From Anaerolineales bacterium (GTDB lineage: Bacteria; Chloroflexota; Anaerolineae; Anaerolineales; Villigracilaceae), in NCBI GenBank assembly GCA_020847435.1, contig JADLBX010000036.1, positions 1 to 64,000 of the forward strand: DNA of 64,000 nt, given 5' to 3'. Below the pieces are notes generated by a model, which saw only the letters and a program-made list of their open reading frames with translations, searched no databases and was not told the origin of the DNA. Made by a program: the position numbers and the translations under genes. Below are positions 1-7,889 of the stretch, one piece after another; the first letter of the stretch is position 1; every line of letters starts with the position of its first letter.

Positions 1-312
1 TACACCGTCCTCAACTCTGGCGTGACTTGGCGCGGCAAGCAGGGAGCGACAGAGTTTTATCAGCAACTGCTCGGTTCGTTCCCCGATATTTATTTTGATT
101 TACAGCGCATCGTCATCGGTCCGCAGGGGGTGTTCGAGGAGGCGCACGTCACAGGGACGTATGAGAAAACGTGGCTCGATATGCCTCCCGCCGAGGGGCA
201 GGCGATCCAATTCGATGTGGCGATCCTCTTTCCGTGGGATGCGGAGCGGAAGTTGTTCACGGGCGAGAGGGTCATCTTTTATGGTGTGAAGTTAAGTTCT
301 GAGAAATCGTAA
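1..312 (+). CDS. SnoaL/NTF2-like protein, C-terminal part (cut by window edge)
   Basis: The reading frame is open at base 1, so this is the 3' part of a gene that begins outside the window; an internal ATG lies at position 22. The visible ~100 residues contain alternating beta strands and the pattern of a SnoaL-like/ester-cyclase fold: a GATEFYQQL helix, a FPDIYFDL strand and the later strands that close the cone-shaped barrel. Proteins of this fold are small cyclases, isomerases or ligand binders, so the substrate cannot be named. It stands alone, 77 bases upstream of msrB on the same strand. Family call is moderate; function is unknown. Confidence 0.55.
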   Translation, partial: YTVLNSGVTWRGKQGATEFYQQLLGSFPDIYFDLQRIVIGPQGVFEEAHVTGTYEKTWLDMPPAEGQAIQFDVAILFPWDAERKLFTGERVIFYGVKLSSEKS

Positions 313-389
313 GAAATTCACAAGGTTTTACTCGTAAAAGAGCAACGTAGTTCTGCGTCTTATGGGTGTAAACAACACAGGAGGCACGA

Positions 390-836
390 ATGAAAGACTT
401 CAAGAAACCCACTGATGCAGAATTGCGAAAGAAATTATCCCCGCTTCAATACGAAGTGACCCAGCACGAAGCCACCGAGCGTCCGTTCTCCAATGAGTAT
501 TGGAACAACAAGCAGGACGGCATCTACGTGGACGTCGTCTCTGGCGAGCCGTTGTTCAGTTCGCTCGATAAATACGATTCGGGTTGCGGCTGGCCCTCGT
601 TTACGCGTCCGTTGGAAGCGGACAGCATCGTGGAACGCACGGATTACAAATTGTTCATGCCGCGCACCGAAGTCCGCTCGAAGGGCGCCGACTCGCATCT
701 CGGTCACGTCTTCGACGACGGTCCTGCGCCGACGGGTCTGCGGTATTGCATCAACTCCGCCGCGACGCGGTTTGTCCCTGTGGAGAGGTTGGAAGAACAG
801 GGGTATGGGGAATATTTGAAGTTGTTCGAGAGATAA
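390..836 (+). CDS. msrB: Peptide methionine-(R)-S-oxide reductase MsrB
   Basis: Reduces the R epimer of methionine sulfoxide in proteins, a cytoplasmic oxidative-damage repair step. The 148-residue protein is full length for the family. SGCGWPSF (about residue 65) and the catalytic RYCINSA segment near residue 120 are present, as is the HLGHVF motif. The two CxxC pairs that bind structural zinc in many MsrB proteins are both replaced (DVVS after GIY; SKGAD before HLGHVF), so this is a zinc-free form. The ATG at 390 follows a good ribosome site, CAGGAGGCACGA. It is a lone gene; a palindromic repeat separates it from the convergent malQ. Confidence 0.95.
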   Translation: MKDFKKPTDAELRKKLSPLQYEVTQHEATERPFSNEYWNNKQDGIYVDVVSGEPLFSSLDKYDSGCGWPSFTRPLEADSIVERTDYKLFMPRTEVRSKGADSHLGHVFDDGPAPTGLRYCINSAATRFVPVERLEEQGYGEYLKLFER

Positions 837-857
837 ATCAGGATAAATCTTTTTGGG

Positions 858-934
858 ACACGGATTACACGGAAAGCACGGAAGAATCCGTAAAATTACG
901 GAAAAAAAATCCGTGAAGTCCGTGAAATCCGTGT
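858..934. repeat. Palindromic CACGGATT-type repeat, copy 1
   Basis: About 77 bp bounded by ACACGGATT and its complement AATCCGTGT, with internal CACGGA/TCCGTG units, lying between convergent msrB and malQ. An almost identical copy in the opposite orientation is at 40560-40634, and a diverged one at 44413-44500. Its fold-back structure between convergent genes suggests it could also end transcription. Confidence 0.75.
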
Positions 935-977
935 ACGAAGTTCCCTGATAATCTTTGTCCTGAGGTCTAATTTTTTT

Positions 978-2501
978 TTACCTCAAATACAACCAATTCA
1001 ATTCACGCAATCGCTCAGCCAGCGAAGCGGACAAGTCGTCTTCGTTCATTCGCCATTCCCAGTTGCCGCCTAGCTTGGAGGGGAAGTTCATCCGCGCTTC
1101 GCCGCCGAGGTTCAACACATCCTGCATCGGCGTGACGGCGATCACCGCGACGGACGACCACACGGCGCGAATCAAATCCCAGACAAAATCTTTCTCATTT
1201 GATTGTAAATAACGAAGGGCGAACTCGCGCTCTTGTTCGGTCGCGGTTTCGAACCAGCCGCGCGCCGTGTCGTTATCGTGCGTGCCAGTATACGCGACGC
1301 AGTTCTGCGGATAATTGTGCGGCAGGAACGGGTTCTCGGGATCCGAGAAGCCAAATTGCATCACCTTCATGCCGGGCAATTGAAACTCGTCGAGCAGCGC
1401 GATCACGTCAGGTGTGATCACCCCGAGGTCTTCGGCGATGATGGGCAGGTCAATTTCTGAGGTGGCGAGTCCGTCGCTCAAGCCTGCGTCGACGGCGTGA
1501 AAAAAATCCGAGCCGGGACCGGGAACCCAGTGTCCGTTTTCGGCGGTTTTTTCACTCGCGGGGATTTCATAGTAACCGGCAAAGCCGCGAAAATGATCGA
1601 GCCGCAAAATGTCGCTCGCCTTCAACGCGAACTTGATTCGCTCCAGCCACCACGCATACCCGCTTTCTTTGTGAACGTCCCAACGATAAAGCGGATTGCC
1701 CCACAATTGTCCCGTCGGCGAAAACAGATCGGGCGGCACCCCCGCGACCACTGTCGGATTCCCCGCCTCGTCGAGATAAAACAATTCGGGATGCGACCAC
1801 ACGTCGGCGCTATCGTAGGCGACGAAGATCGGCATATCGCCGATGATTCTGATGCCCTTGCCGTTGGCATATTTTCGCAAGTTATTCCATTGGCGGAAAA
1901 ATAAAAACTGATAAAACGAATTGCGGTGGATGCCTTCGGCTAACGCGCGCCGCGCCTCCTGGATGGCAGACGCTTCGCGCCGACGGTGAGGCTGGGTCCA
2001 CGTGACCCAGGCGTTTCCGCCGTTCGACTCTTTGAGCGCCATGAAGAGCGCGTAATCGTCGAGCCACGCCACGTTGTGCGCGCAGAAGTAGTTGAAGTCT
2101 TTGTGAAGCGCTTCGTCCCCCGGGCTGCGTGTCGCGAATTGCGTGAAGTTCTTGAAAGCGCGTCCGAGTAGATTCAGTTTCCACGGGATGAGCAGGCCGA
2201 AGTCGACGCGAGACGCGGGGAAGAGAGGCGAATCCCCCAAGTCCTCCTGAGTTAGTAATCCATCTTGAATTAACAATTCAGGACTGATCAAATAAGGGTT
2301 GCCCGCAAACGCGGAAAAACATTGATACGGCGAATCGCCGTAGCCGGTAGGACCGAGCGGGAGCGTTTGCCACAGTTTGCATTCGCTTGCGGCGAGCCAA
2401 TCCACAAAGCGATAGGCTTGCGGACCGAGATCGCCGATGCCATACGGGCTGGGGAGGCTGGTTGGATGTAAGAGGATCCCGCCTGCGCGATCAAATTTCA
2501 T
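978..2501 (-). CDS. malQ: 4-alpha-glucanotransferase (amylomaltase, GH77)
   Basis: Transfers alpha-1,4-glucan segments between maltodextrins or to glucose, in the cytoplasm. The 507-residue length is normal for compact bacterial MalQ. Visible motifs: HPTSLPSPYGIGDLG near the N-terminus, the nucleophile region LRLDHFRG (about residue 293), the acid/base region AEDLG (about 340) and THDND (about 390). The start overlaps the end of glgC by 11 bases, so it is probably translationally coupled and the last gene of glgA-glgC-malQ. In this setting it likely recycles short glucans during glycogen turnover. No branching enzyme or phosphorylase gene is adjacent. Confidence 0.95.
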   Translation of the reverse strand: MKFDRAGGILLHPTSLPSPYGIGDLGPQAYRFVDWLAASECKLWQTLPLGPTGYGDSPYQCFSAFAGNPYLISPELLIQDGLLTQEDLGDSPLFPASRVDFGLLIPWKLNLLGRAFKNFTQFATRSPGDEALHKDFNYFCAHNVAWLDDYALFMALKESNGGNAWVTWTQPHRRREASAIQEARRALAEGIHRNSFYQFLFFRQWNNLRKYANGKGIRIIGDMPIFVAYDSADVWSHPELFYLDEAGNPTVVAGVPPDLFSPTGQLWGNPLYRWDVHKESGYAWWLERIKFALKASDILRLDHFRGFAGYYEIPASEKTAENGHWVPGPGSDFFHAVDAGLSDGLATSEIDLPIIAEDLGVITPDVIALLDEFQLPGMKVMQFGFSDPENPFLPHNYPQNCVAYTGTHDNDTARGWFETATEQEREFALRYLQSNEKDFVWDLIRAVWSSVAVIAVTPMQDVLNLGGEARMNFPSKLGGNWEWRMNEDDLSASLAERLRELNWLYLR

Positions 2502-3753
2502 TCGCCTGTCTCTTCGTTTTGATGATTTCTCCTGCGCGCACGGTTGAAGCGTGGTAATCGCCGGCGACTACGTCGGTGCCGATCTCTGCCTCGGGTTCGA
2601 CGACATAGTTTGCCGGCACTTCGCTGTTTTTGCCGACGAGCGCAATGCGGATGGTCTGGTCGGCAACGCCCCAGCCGATGCGCACGTTGTGTCCGATGCG
2701 GGCGCGTTTATCAATGACCGCGCGTTCGATGACCGCGCCGCTTTCGATCACCGAATCGGTGGCGACGATCGATTCGCGCACCACCGCGCCCGAACGGATG
2801 ATCACGCCCGGAGAGAGGACACTGCTTTCCACGCGCGCGCCCTCTTCGATGAAACAGCCGTCGCAGACCATGCTCGCGTAGACGTAGGCGCTGGCGGGCA
2901 GGCGCGCGGGCGGGCGTTCCTCGGTGCGGGTATGGATGATCCAACTGCGGTTATAGAGTTTGAGGTTGGGCGAGGGCGCGAGCAGATCCATGTGCGCCTG
3001 CCAGTACGATTGCACCGTGCCGACATCCATCCAATAGCCGCTGTATGGGAAGGCGTAGACGCGCGCTTTGGATTTCACGAGGCGCGGGATGATATCTTTG
3101 CCGAAGTCGTGCGCCGACCCTTTGTGCTGGCGGTCTTCCCAAAGATATTTATCGAGTACTGCACGGTTGAAAAGGTAAACGCCCATGTTGGCGAGTGTCC
3201 CCGGCGGTTTCGACGGCTTCTCGACGAACGCGGTGACGCGGTAGTGATCGTCGGTGGCGAGGATGCCGAACCGCGACGCTTGTTCGATGGGCACGCTGAT
3301 CGTCCCAATGGTGACGTCCGCCTGATGATCCATGTGGAACGAGATCATCGGTTCGTAGTCCATGGTGTAGATGTGGTCGCCGGAGAGGATCAGGATCAGG
3401 TCGGGGTTGCCCTGTTTGATGAAACTAAAATTTTGCTGGACAGCGTCGGCGGTGCCGGTGAACCAATCGGAATCGTTGCGGGCTTTGTAGGGGGTCAGCA
3501 CTTTTACGCCGCCGCTAAAGTCGCGGTTCAAATCCCAGGGCGCGCCGACGCCGATGTGTTCGATCAGCGATTGCGGACGGTATTGCGCCAGCACCATCAC
3601 GTCGAAAATTCCCGAGTTGACGCAATTGGATAAGGCAAAATCAATGATGCGATATTTTCCCGCGAAGGGGACGGCGGGCTTGGCGCGTTTTTCGGTCAAC
3701 ACGCCGAGCCGCGAACCTTCGCCGCCTGCAAGAATAACCGCGCGTGTTTTCAT
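2491..3753 (-). CDS. glgC: Glucose-1-phosphate adenylyltransferase (ADP-glucose pyrophosphorylase)
   Basis: Makes ADP-glucose from ATP and glucose-1-phosphate, the committed step of bacterial glycogen synthesis. The 420-residue protein has the nucleotidyltransferase signature GGEGSRLG followed by KRAKPAVPF near the N-terminus, SGDHIYTMDY around residue 120, the FVEKPSKPPG segment near residue 175, and a C-terminal left-handed beta-helix region of hexapeptide-like repeats. Its ATG overlaps the glgA stop by four bases (ATGA type) and its 3' end overlaps malQ, so the three enzymes are made from one transcript. Allosteric effectors cannot be read from the sequence. Confidence 0.96.
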   Translation of the reverse strand: MKTRAVILAGGEGSRLGVLTEKRAKPAVPFAGKYRIIDFALSNCVNSGIFDVMVLAQYRPQSLIEHIGVGAPWDLNRDFSGGVKVLTPYKARNDSDWFTGTADAVQQNFSFIKQGNPDLILILSGDHIYTMDYEPMISFHMDHQADVTIGTISVPIEQASRFGILATDDHYRVTAFVEKPSKPPGTLANMGVYLFNRAVLDKYLWEDRQHKGSAHDFGKDIIPRLVKSKARVYAFPYSGYWMDVGTVQSYWQAHMDLLAPSPNLKLYNRSWIIHTRTEERPPARLPASAYVYASMVCDGCFIEEGARVESSVLSPGVIIRSGAVVRESIVATDSVIESGAVIERAVIDKRARIGHNVRIGWGVADQTIRIALVGKNSEVPANYVVEPEAEIGTDVVAGDYHASTVRAGEIIKTKRQANEI

Positions 3754-5267
3754 CCGTTCTCTCCTTCCGTTGGTTCAAGATCAATTCGTTCTTCGCGTAT
3801 TTTGCGCTTCGGCGCTTCGATGGGTTTTTGATAGGTTTCATGCGTTTCTTGCGCCAGTTTCTTGTAGAGTTCGGCGTATTTTTGCGCCGAGGCTTGCCAG
3901 CCGAAATCTTGCGCCATGCCCGCTGTTTGCATAACCTCCCAGCGCGCGTGGGACGGCAGGATTTCGAGCGCGCGCCGCAAGGCATCGTTGAACGATTTCA
4001 CTTTGGCGTCCACAAAGACAAATCCCGTTTCGCTGTCGGTGACCGTGTCGTGCAAGCCGCCGACGGCGCGCACCAGCGGCACGCTCCCGTAGCGCATGGC
4101 GATCATCTGCGAGAGGCCGCACGGTTCGTAACGCGAGGGCATGAGGAAAATATCCGAGCCGGCATAAATTTGGCGCGCCAGTTTCGCGTCGAAGCGCGTC
4201 TCCACGCGGACGCGGTCGGGCAGAGCCTCTTGTAATTTCTTTGCCATTGTTTCCAGTTTTGGGTTGCCCGCGCCAAGCAAAACCAATTGCCAGTTGTGCT
4301 TCTTCAACAGGCGCAGACCTTTGAGCGCGATGTCCACGCCTTTTTGTGGATCCATGCGCGAGACCATGCCGAGCAACGGAATGTCTGCGTTGACGGGCAA
4401 GCCAACTCGTTCTTGCAGAGCCGTTTTGTTTTTCGAGCGCAGGGCGAGAGTCTCGGCGGTGAAGTTGGCGGCGAGGGCGGAATCAGTGTGAGGGTCGAAA
4501 GAAGCGGTGTCGAGTCCGTTCAAGATGCCGCGCAGGGTCTCCGTCCGATTCCTGAAAAACTCCTGCAAGCCGCATCCGAATTCTTCGTGCAGGATCTCCT
4601 CGGCATACGTCGGCGAAACGGCGACGATGGCGTCGGATGCCCACAGCCCGAGCGGCATCGGCATAACGCGCGCCCAATCGGGCAGGTCGGTGTTGGCGAG
4701 CGGTACGCCGTAGGCTTCGAGGATCTCTTTCACGTCGGGACCGAGGAACGGTAAATTGTGAATCGTGACGATGGAGGCGATGCGGTTCTTTTTATCTTCC
4801 CAGCGTTTGACGAGGTTGCCATACGCGGCGAGCGCGGTGTGCCAGTCGTTGCAGTGGAGGATGTCCGGTGTCCAATCGAGGTGACGCGGCAGTTCCAGCG
4901 CGGCAAGCGAAAAGAAGACATATTTTTCGGCGTCGAGTTTGTTGTTGGAGGAATAGACCGAGCCGCTCGCGCGGATGGGGTCGCCGTTGATGAAGTAGAC
5001 GGGCAACCCGCCCAGTGTGCTTTCAACCGCTTCCACGCCGATCTCCGCGCCGCCGCGCGGAATTGAATAAATGCCCGCCGGCTTGGGCGCTTCGACTTTG
5101 ATCACCGAGTGCTGAGGCAATACCAGTCGTACATCGAATTTGATTTCAGCGTTGGAAAGTTTACGCAAGAAATGCGGCAGTGAGCCTGCCACATCCCCCA
5201 GCCCGCCGACCTTGACGAACGGTTCGGCTTCCGCGGCGAGGAACAGAACGTTGATGGTTTGGGGCAT
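3750..5267 (-). CDS. glgA: Glycogen synthase (ADP-glucose, GT5)
   Basis: Elongates alpha-1,4-glucan from ADP-glucose. The 505-residue protein has the GT5 substrate loop KVGGLGD at about residues 21-27 (the KTGGL position), the SRMDPQKG segment near 305, and the C-terminal MPSRYEPCGLSQM motif with the following AVGGLHDTV. After the GT-B core there is a charged tail (KPIEAPKRKIREERIDLE) not typical of the family and possibly species specific. First gene of glgA-glgC-malQ. No Shine-Dalgarno precedes the ATG; instead TACAAT sits six bases upstream, suggesting a leaderless mRNA. Confidence 0.96.
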   Translation of the reverse strand: MPQTINVLFLAAEAEPFVKVGGLGDVAGSLPHFLRKLSNAEIKFDVRLVLPQHSVIKVEAPKPAGIYSIPRGGAEIGVEAVESTLGGLPVYFINGDPIRASGSVYSSNNKLDAEKYVFFSLAALELPRHLDWTPDILHCNDWHTALAAYGNLVKRWEDKKNRIASIVTIHNLPFLGPDVKEILEAYGVPLANTDLPDWARVMPMPLGLWASDAIVAVSPTYAEEILHEEFGCGLQEFFRNRTETLRGILNGLDTASFDPHTDSALAANFTAETLALRSKNKTALQERVGLPVNADIPLLGMVSRMDPQKGVDIALKGLRLLKKHNWQLVLLGAGNPKLETMAKKLQEALPDRVRVETRFDAKLARQIYAGSDIFLMPSRYEPCGLSQMIAMRYGSVPLVRAVGGLHDTVTDSETGFVFVDAKVKSFNDALRRALEILPSHARWEVMQTAGMAQDFGWQASAQKYAELYKKLAQETHETYQKPIEAPKRKIREERIDLEPTEGENG

Positions 5268-5273
5268 GTCGCT

Positions 5274-5279
5274 ATTGTA
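5274..5279 (-). promoter_or_regulatory. -10 box of glgA, predicted leaderless start
   Basis: On the minus strand TACAAT is followed by six bases (AGCGAC) and then the glgA ATG at 5267. That spacing places the transcription start at or next to the A of the start codon. No good -35 box is visible. Confidence 0.5.
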
Positions 5280-5298
5280 CTCGGTTTACACGCAGACA

Positions 5299-5331
5299 AA
5301 GACCTCCGAGTTCTTCGAGAACTCGGAGGTC
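5299..5331. repeat. Perfect palindrome, ACCTCCGAG family; possible tRNA-His terminator
   Basis: Arms of 15 bases around TCG (AGACCTCCGAGTTCT and its complement). It lies just downstream of tRNA-His on the minus strand and is followed there by TTTG, so it may terminate that transcript. The same palindrome with longer A/T arms sits inside the hemW coding region at 41908-41942. Confidence 0.7.
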
Positions 5332-5344
5332 TGGAAAAGGTTTG

Positions 5345-5417
5345 GGAGCCTGATGGGTTTCGAACCCACAACATCTACAGCCACAGTGTAGCGCTCTGCC
5401 GTTGAGCTACAGGCTCC
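5345..5417 (-). tRNA. tRNA-His (GTG)
   Basis: The minus strand folds as a cloverleaf. The anticodon stem CTACA/TGTAG encloses CTGTGGC with anticodon GTG. An extra G at position -1 pairs with C73, giving the eight-pair acceptor stem diagnostic of bacterial tRNA-His. The T arm GTGGGTTCGAAACCCAT is intact. CCA is not encoded. Confidence 0.96.
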
Positions 5418-5434
5418 ATGAGTAAAGCGGCGAA

Positions 5435-5463
5435 ATTATATCACCTGAATGTGCGGCAAACAA
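5435..5463 (-). promoter_or_regulatory. Promoter of tRNA-His
   Basis: On the minus strand TTGTTT (5463-5458), a 17-base spacer, then TATAAT (5440-5435), placed about 18 bases before the tRNA 5' end. Spacing and the -10 box fit a sigma-70-type promoter well. Confidence 0.65.
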
Positions 5464-5465
5464 GG

Positions 5466-7886
5466 CTATGGGTTCATCGCATCCACGATCAATTCTTCGC
5501 CGATGCGTTGAGCAAGGCGCGGGTTATTTTCCTCGATCAAAACGACGATTACGATCGGAGTCCCGCCCCAGTTGGGCGGCGTGCCGCCGATGAACCACGT
5601 GACGGACGAATCCGCTTCGGTTGCCTGCCCGATGTGCGACCAGAAATTGTTCCCTTCCAGGATGAGCGCCCGAACCGCTTCATCCGCCAGTTCGGACGGA
5701 ATCGCATCAGTCGGCGTTCCCAGCGTGGGGAGGATGACCCAGCCTTCGGCAGGCGTGTTGACCGCCGCGGCGATGTTCGGCGCGGGGATGACGCCGTGCG
5801 CGCTCAACGCCGCAGACGCCAGCGCGACCTGCAACGGCGAAACGTGAAAATGATTCAACTCCGAGTTTGACAGCGGTTCAGCCACTTCGAGTTGAAGTTG
5901 CGGCGTCCGCTGAAGCCCAACTGCTTCGTAGACGGTCTCGCGTTCCGCGTCTGTGAGAGTCTCTTTGCCCAACACCGCCTGCGCGAACGGAGCGATCACC
6001 GTCCCGGTCGGGTATAGCCCTTGTGCGGCGCGGTTGATGAGCGGATGTTCCGGGTCGTCACGTAGTTCCGATCCGATCTCCTCCAAGTGATTTGGATTGA
6101 AGGTCGGGTGAGACGACATGACCAGAATCTCTCCGCTTTGCGCGTTGAGCATCACTACCGCGCCGGAGTGTCCAAACATCATTTCATCGGCGCGGAATTG
6201 CAGGTAGAGATCGAGCGTGAGACGCACATCCAAGCCGGGCGGCGACATGCCGTAGAGCAATTGGTTCCACAGAATCGTTGATGCAGGCGTTCCCTGAAGC
6301 CCGCGCAGGTATCCATCCAGTGAGGCTTCCAACCCAGCCTGTCCATATTTGGGGTGGTTGTAGCCGGTGACCGGCGCAAGGTCGGGGTAAACGTACGAGC
6401 GTTCGAGTTCACCGATCTTGCCGACGGTGGTGGTGATGACCGAGTTGCTCCGGTCTACGATGTCGCCGCGAGGCACGAACCGGTCGGCGATGACGCGGCG
6501 TGGGTTGTCGGTGCGGGTCAGCAGGTCGGGTCCGCGGATAACGGTCCACCAGCCGTTGGCGAGCGCGGCGGCGAACAGCCCAAGGGCGAGTAACGCGCCG
6601 AGGATGAGATATGGTTGGGGTTGGGGGAGAGGCGCCGGCTCTTCATCCAAGTGGTTGCTGATGTGGAGCAGAAATAGCAAGGCAATGAAGGAGGTGAGCA
6701 GGGATGAGCCGCCGTAGGAGACGAAGGGCAGGGTTACGCCGGTTAGCGGGAGCAAGCGCAGGTTCCCGCCGATGATGAGGATGGTTTGGATTCCGAAATA
6801 CGCGCTGATGCCAGCCGCGCAGAACCGGCGGAACAAGTCTGGGGCGCGGAGCGCGGCGCGCAAGCCTCGGGCGAGAATCAAGCCGAAGAGGGCGAGCAAG
6901 CCCAACGTCCCGAAGAGACCCGTTTCTTCCGCGATGGCGGCGTAGATGAAATCGGAGACCGCGACCGGCACCAGGTTGGGGTTTCCCAAGCCGGGTCCCC
7001 TGCCTTCCAAACCTCCGTTTGCGACGGCGAGCAGGGCTTGGATGATCTGGTACGAGCCGCCGCCGGGGTCAGCCCAGGGGTTTAGCCATGCGGCGACGCG
7101 GGCGTGGACGATGTCAATGAAGAAATATCCGCTGACGGCGAAGAGCGCGATCAGCGCGGCGCTGAAGAGCAGTGTCCGTTTTTTGCCGGTGGCGAGATAG
7201 ATCATGCAGGTGAAGAGCGCGATGAAAATGGAGGCAGTGCCGAGGTCGCGTTGGAAGAGGAGCAGGAGGATGCCCAGCCCGCTGATGATGGTGGTGAGGA
7301 GGACGAGCGAGAACGCCCGCACCCGAATCGCCAGCCGATCCGAGAGGTAGGCGGAGAGGAAAACGATGAGGAGCAGTTTCAGCGTTTCGGAGGGTTGGAA
7401 GTAAACGCCGCAACAGCCCAGCCAGAGTTCGGGTCCGAACCCGATCGGGTTTGTGCCGAAGAGCAGGGTGAGCGCGACCAGTAGGAAGCCGCCGGTCAGC
7501 AGGCTGTATTTGTATCTGCGGAGGAAGCCGAGGTTGGTGGGGAGACGCAATCCAAACAGGAGGACGATCAGGCTAATGGTAAACCAAAGCCCCTGCCGCG
7601 CGCCGTAATGCGGGTCGAGCCGCCAGATGGTGAGCAAGCCCCATCCGCTGAGGAATGCGGCGGCTGGGAAGAGATACGGGTCTGCATCGGGGAGCCGTTT
7701 GGTGATGCCGCGTTGCACGAGGAAAACCGGGATGCCCCACATCAGCGCTGCGAACCATTGCGTCCAGCGTAAGTCTGCGTCCAGCGATCGCGCTCTCACT
7801 GCCGGCGCCAATGTGAGGAGCGCTCCTTGCAAAACCATAAAAACTGCGGCGGCTTTGAGGAGCCGGTCTTGAAGGAAGCGGTTCAT
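5466..7886 (-). CDS. FtsW/RodA (SEDS) polymerase fused to a degenerate penicillin-binding domain
   Basis: An 806-residue fusion. Residues ~1-420 are a polytopic SEDS glycosyltransferase: AWLNPWADPGGGSYQ carries the expected extracellular-loop Asp near residue 273, followed by SDFIYAAIAEETG and LPFVSYGGSS. After another membrane segment (~430-450) comes a class-B PBP-like region: RGDIVDR, SGAVVMLNAQSGEILVMSS, and a penicillin-binding fold to the end. The serine motif SxxK is replaced by TVIA within YPTGTVIAPF (~625), and no KTG box is seen before TWFIGG (~765), so the transpeptidase half is probably inactive against peptides. It lies three bases after mtnP and downstream of the FHA genes. SEDS enzymes normally act with a PBP, so the fused half may serve as activator or scaffold. 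Confidence 0.88.
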   Translation of the reverse strand: MNRFLQDRLLKAAAVFMVLQGALLTLAPAVRARSLDADLRWTQWFAALMWGIPVFLVQRGITKRLPDADPYLFPAAAFLSGWGLLTIWRLDPHYGARQGLWFTISLIVLLFGLRLPTNLGFLRRYKYSLLTGGFLLVALTLLFGTNPIGFGPELWLGCCGVYFQPSETLKLLLIVFLSAYLSDRLAIRVRAFSLVLLTTIISGLGILLLLFQRDLGTASIFIALFTCMIYLATGKKRTLLFSAALIALFAVSGYFFIDIVHARVAAWLNPWADPGGGSYQIIQALLAVANGGLEGRGPGLGNPNLVPVAVSDFIYAAIAEETGLFGTLGLLALFGLILARGLRAALRAPDLFRRFCAAGISAYFGIQTILIIGGNLRLLPLTGVTLPFVSYGGSSLLTSFIALLFLLHISNHLDEEPAPLPQPQPYLILGALLALGLFAAALANGWWTVIRGPDLLTRTDNPRRVIADRFVPRGDIVDRSNSVITTTVGKIGELERSYVYPDLAPVTGYNHPKYGQAGLEASLDGYLRGLQGTPASTILWNQLLYGMSPPGLDVRLTLDLYLQFRADEMMFGHSGAVVMLNAQSGEILVMSSHPTFNPNHLEEIGSELRDDPEHPLINRAAQGLYPTGTVIAPFAQAVLGKETLTDAERETVYEAVGLQRTPQLQLEVAEPLSNSELNHFHVSPLQVALASAALSAHGVIPAPNIAAAVNTPAEGWVILPTLGTPTDAIPSELADEAVRALILEGNNFWSHIGQATEADSSVTWFIGGTPPNWGGTPIVIVVLIEENNPRLAQRIGEELIVDAMNP

Positions 7887-7889
7887 TCC

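Noticed and set aside
858..934. CACGGATT units as a possible CRISPR array
   Set aside because: Units are short, irregular and inverted, with no spacers of constant length and no cas genes.
2551..3633. Long plus-strand frame (360 codons) opposite glgC
   Set aside because: It is antisense to a clear GlgC gene, encodes a His/Asp/Val/Ala-biased product without domains, and follows from the GC-rich codon pattern.
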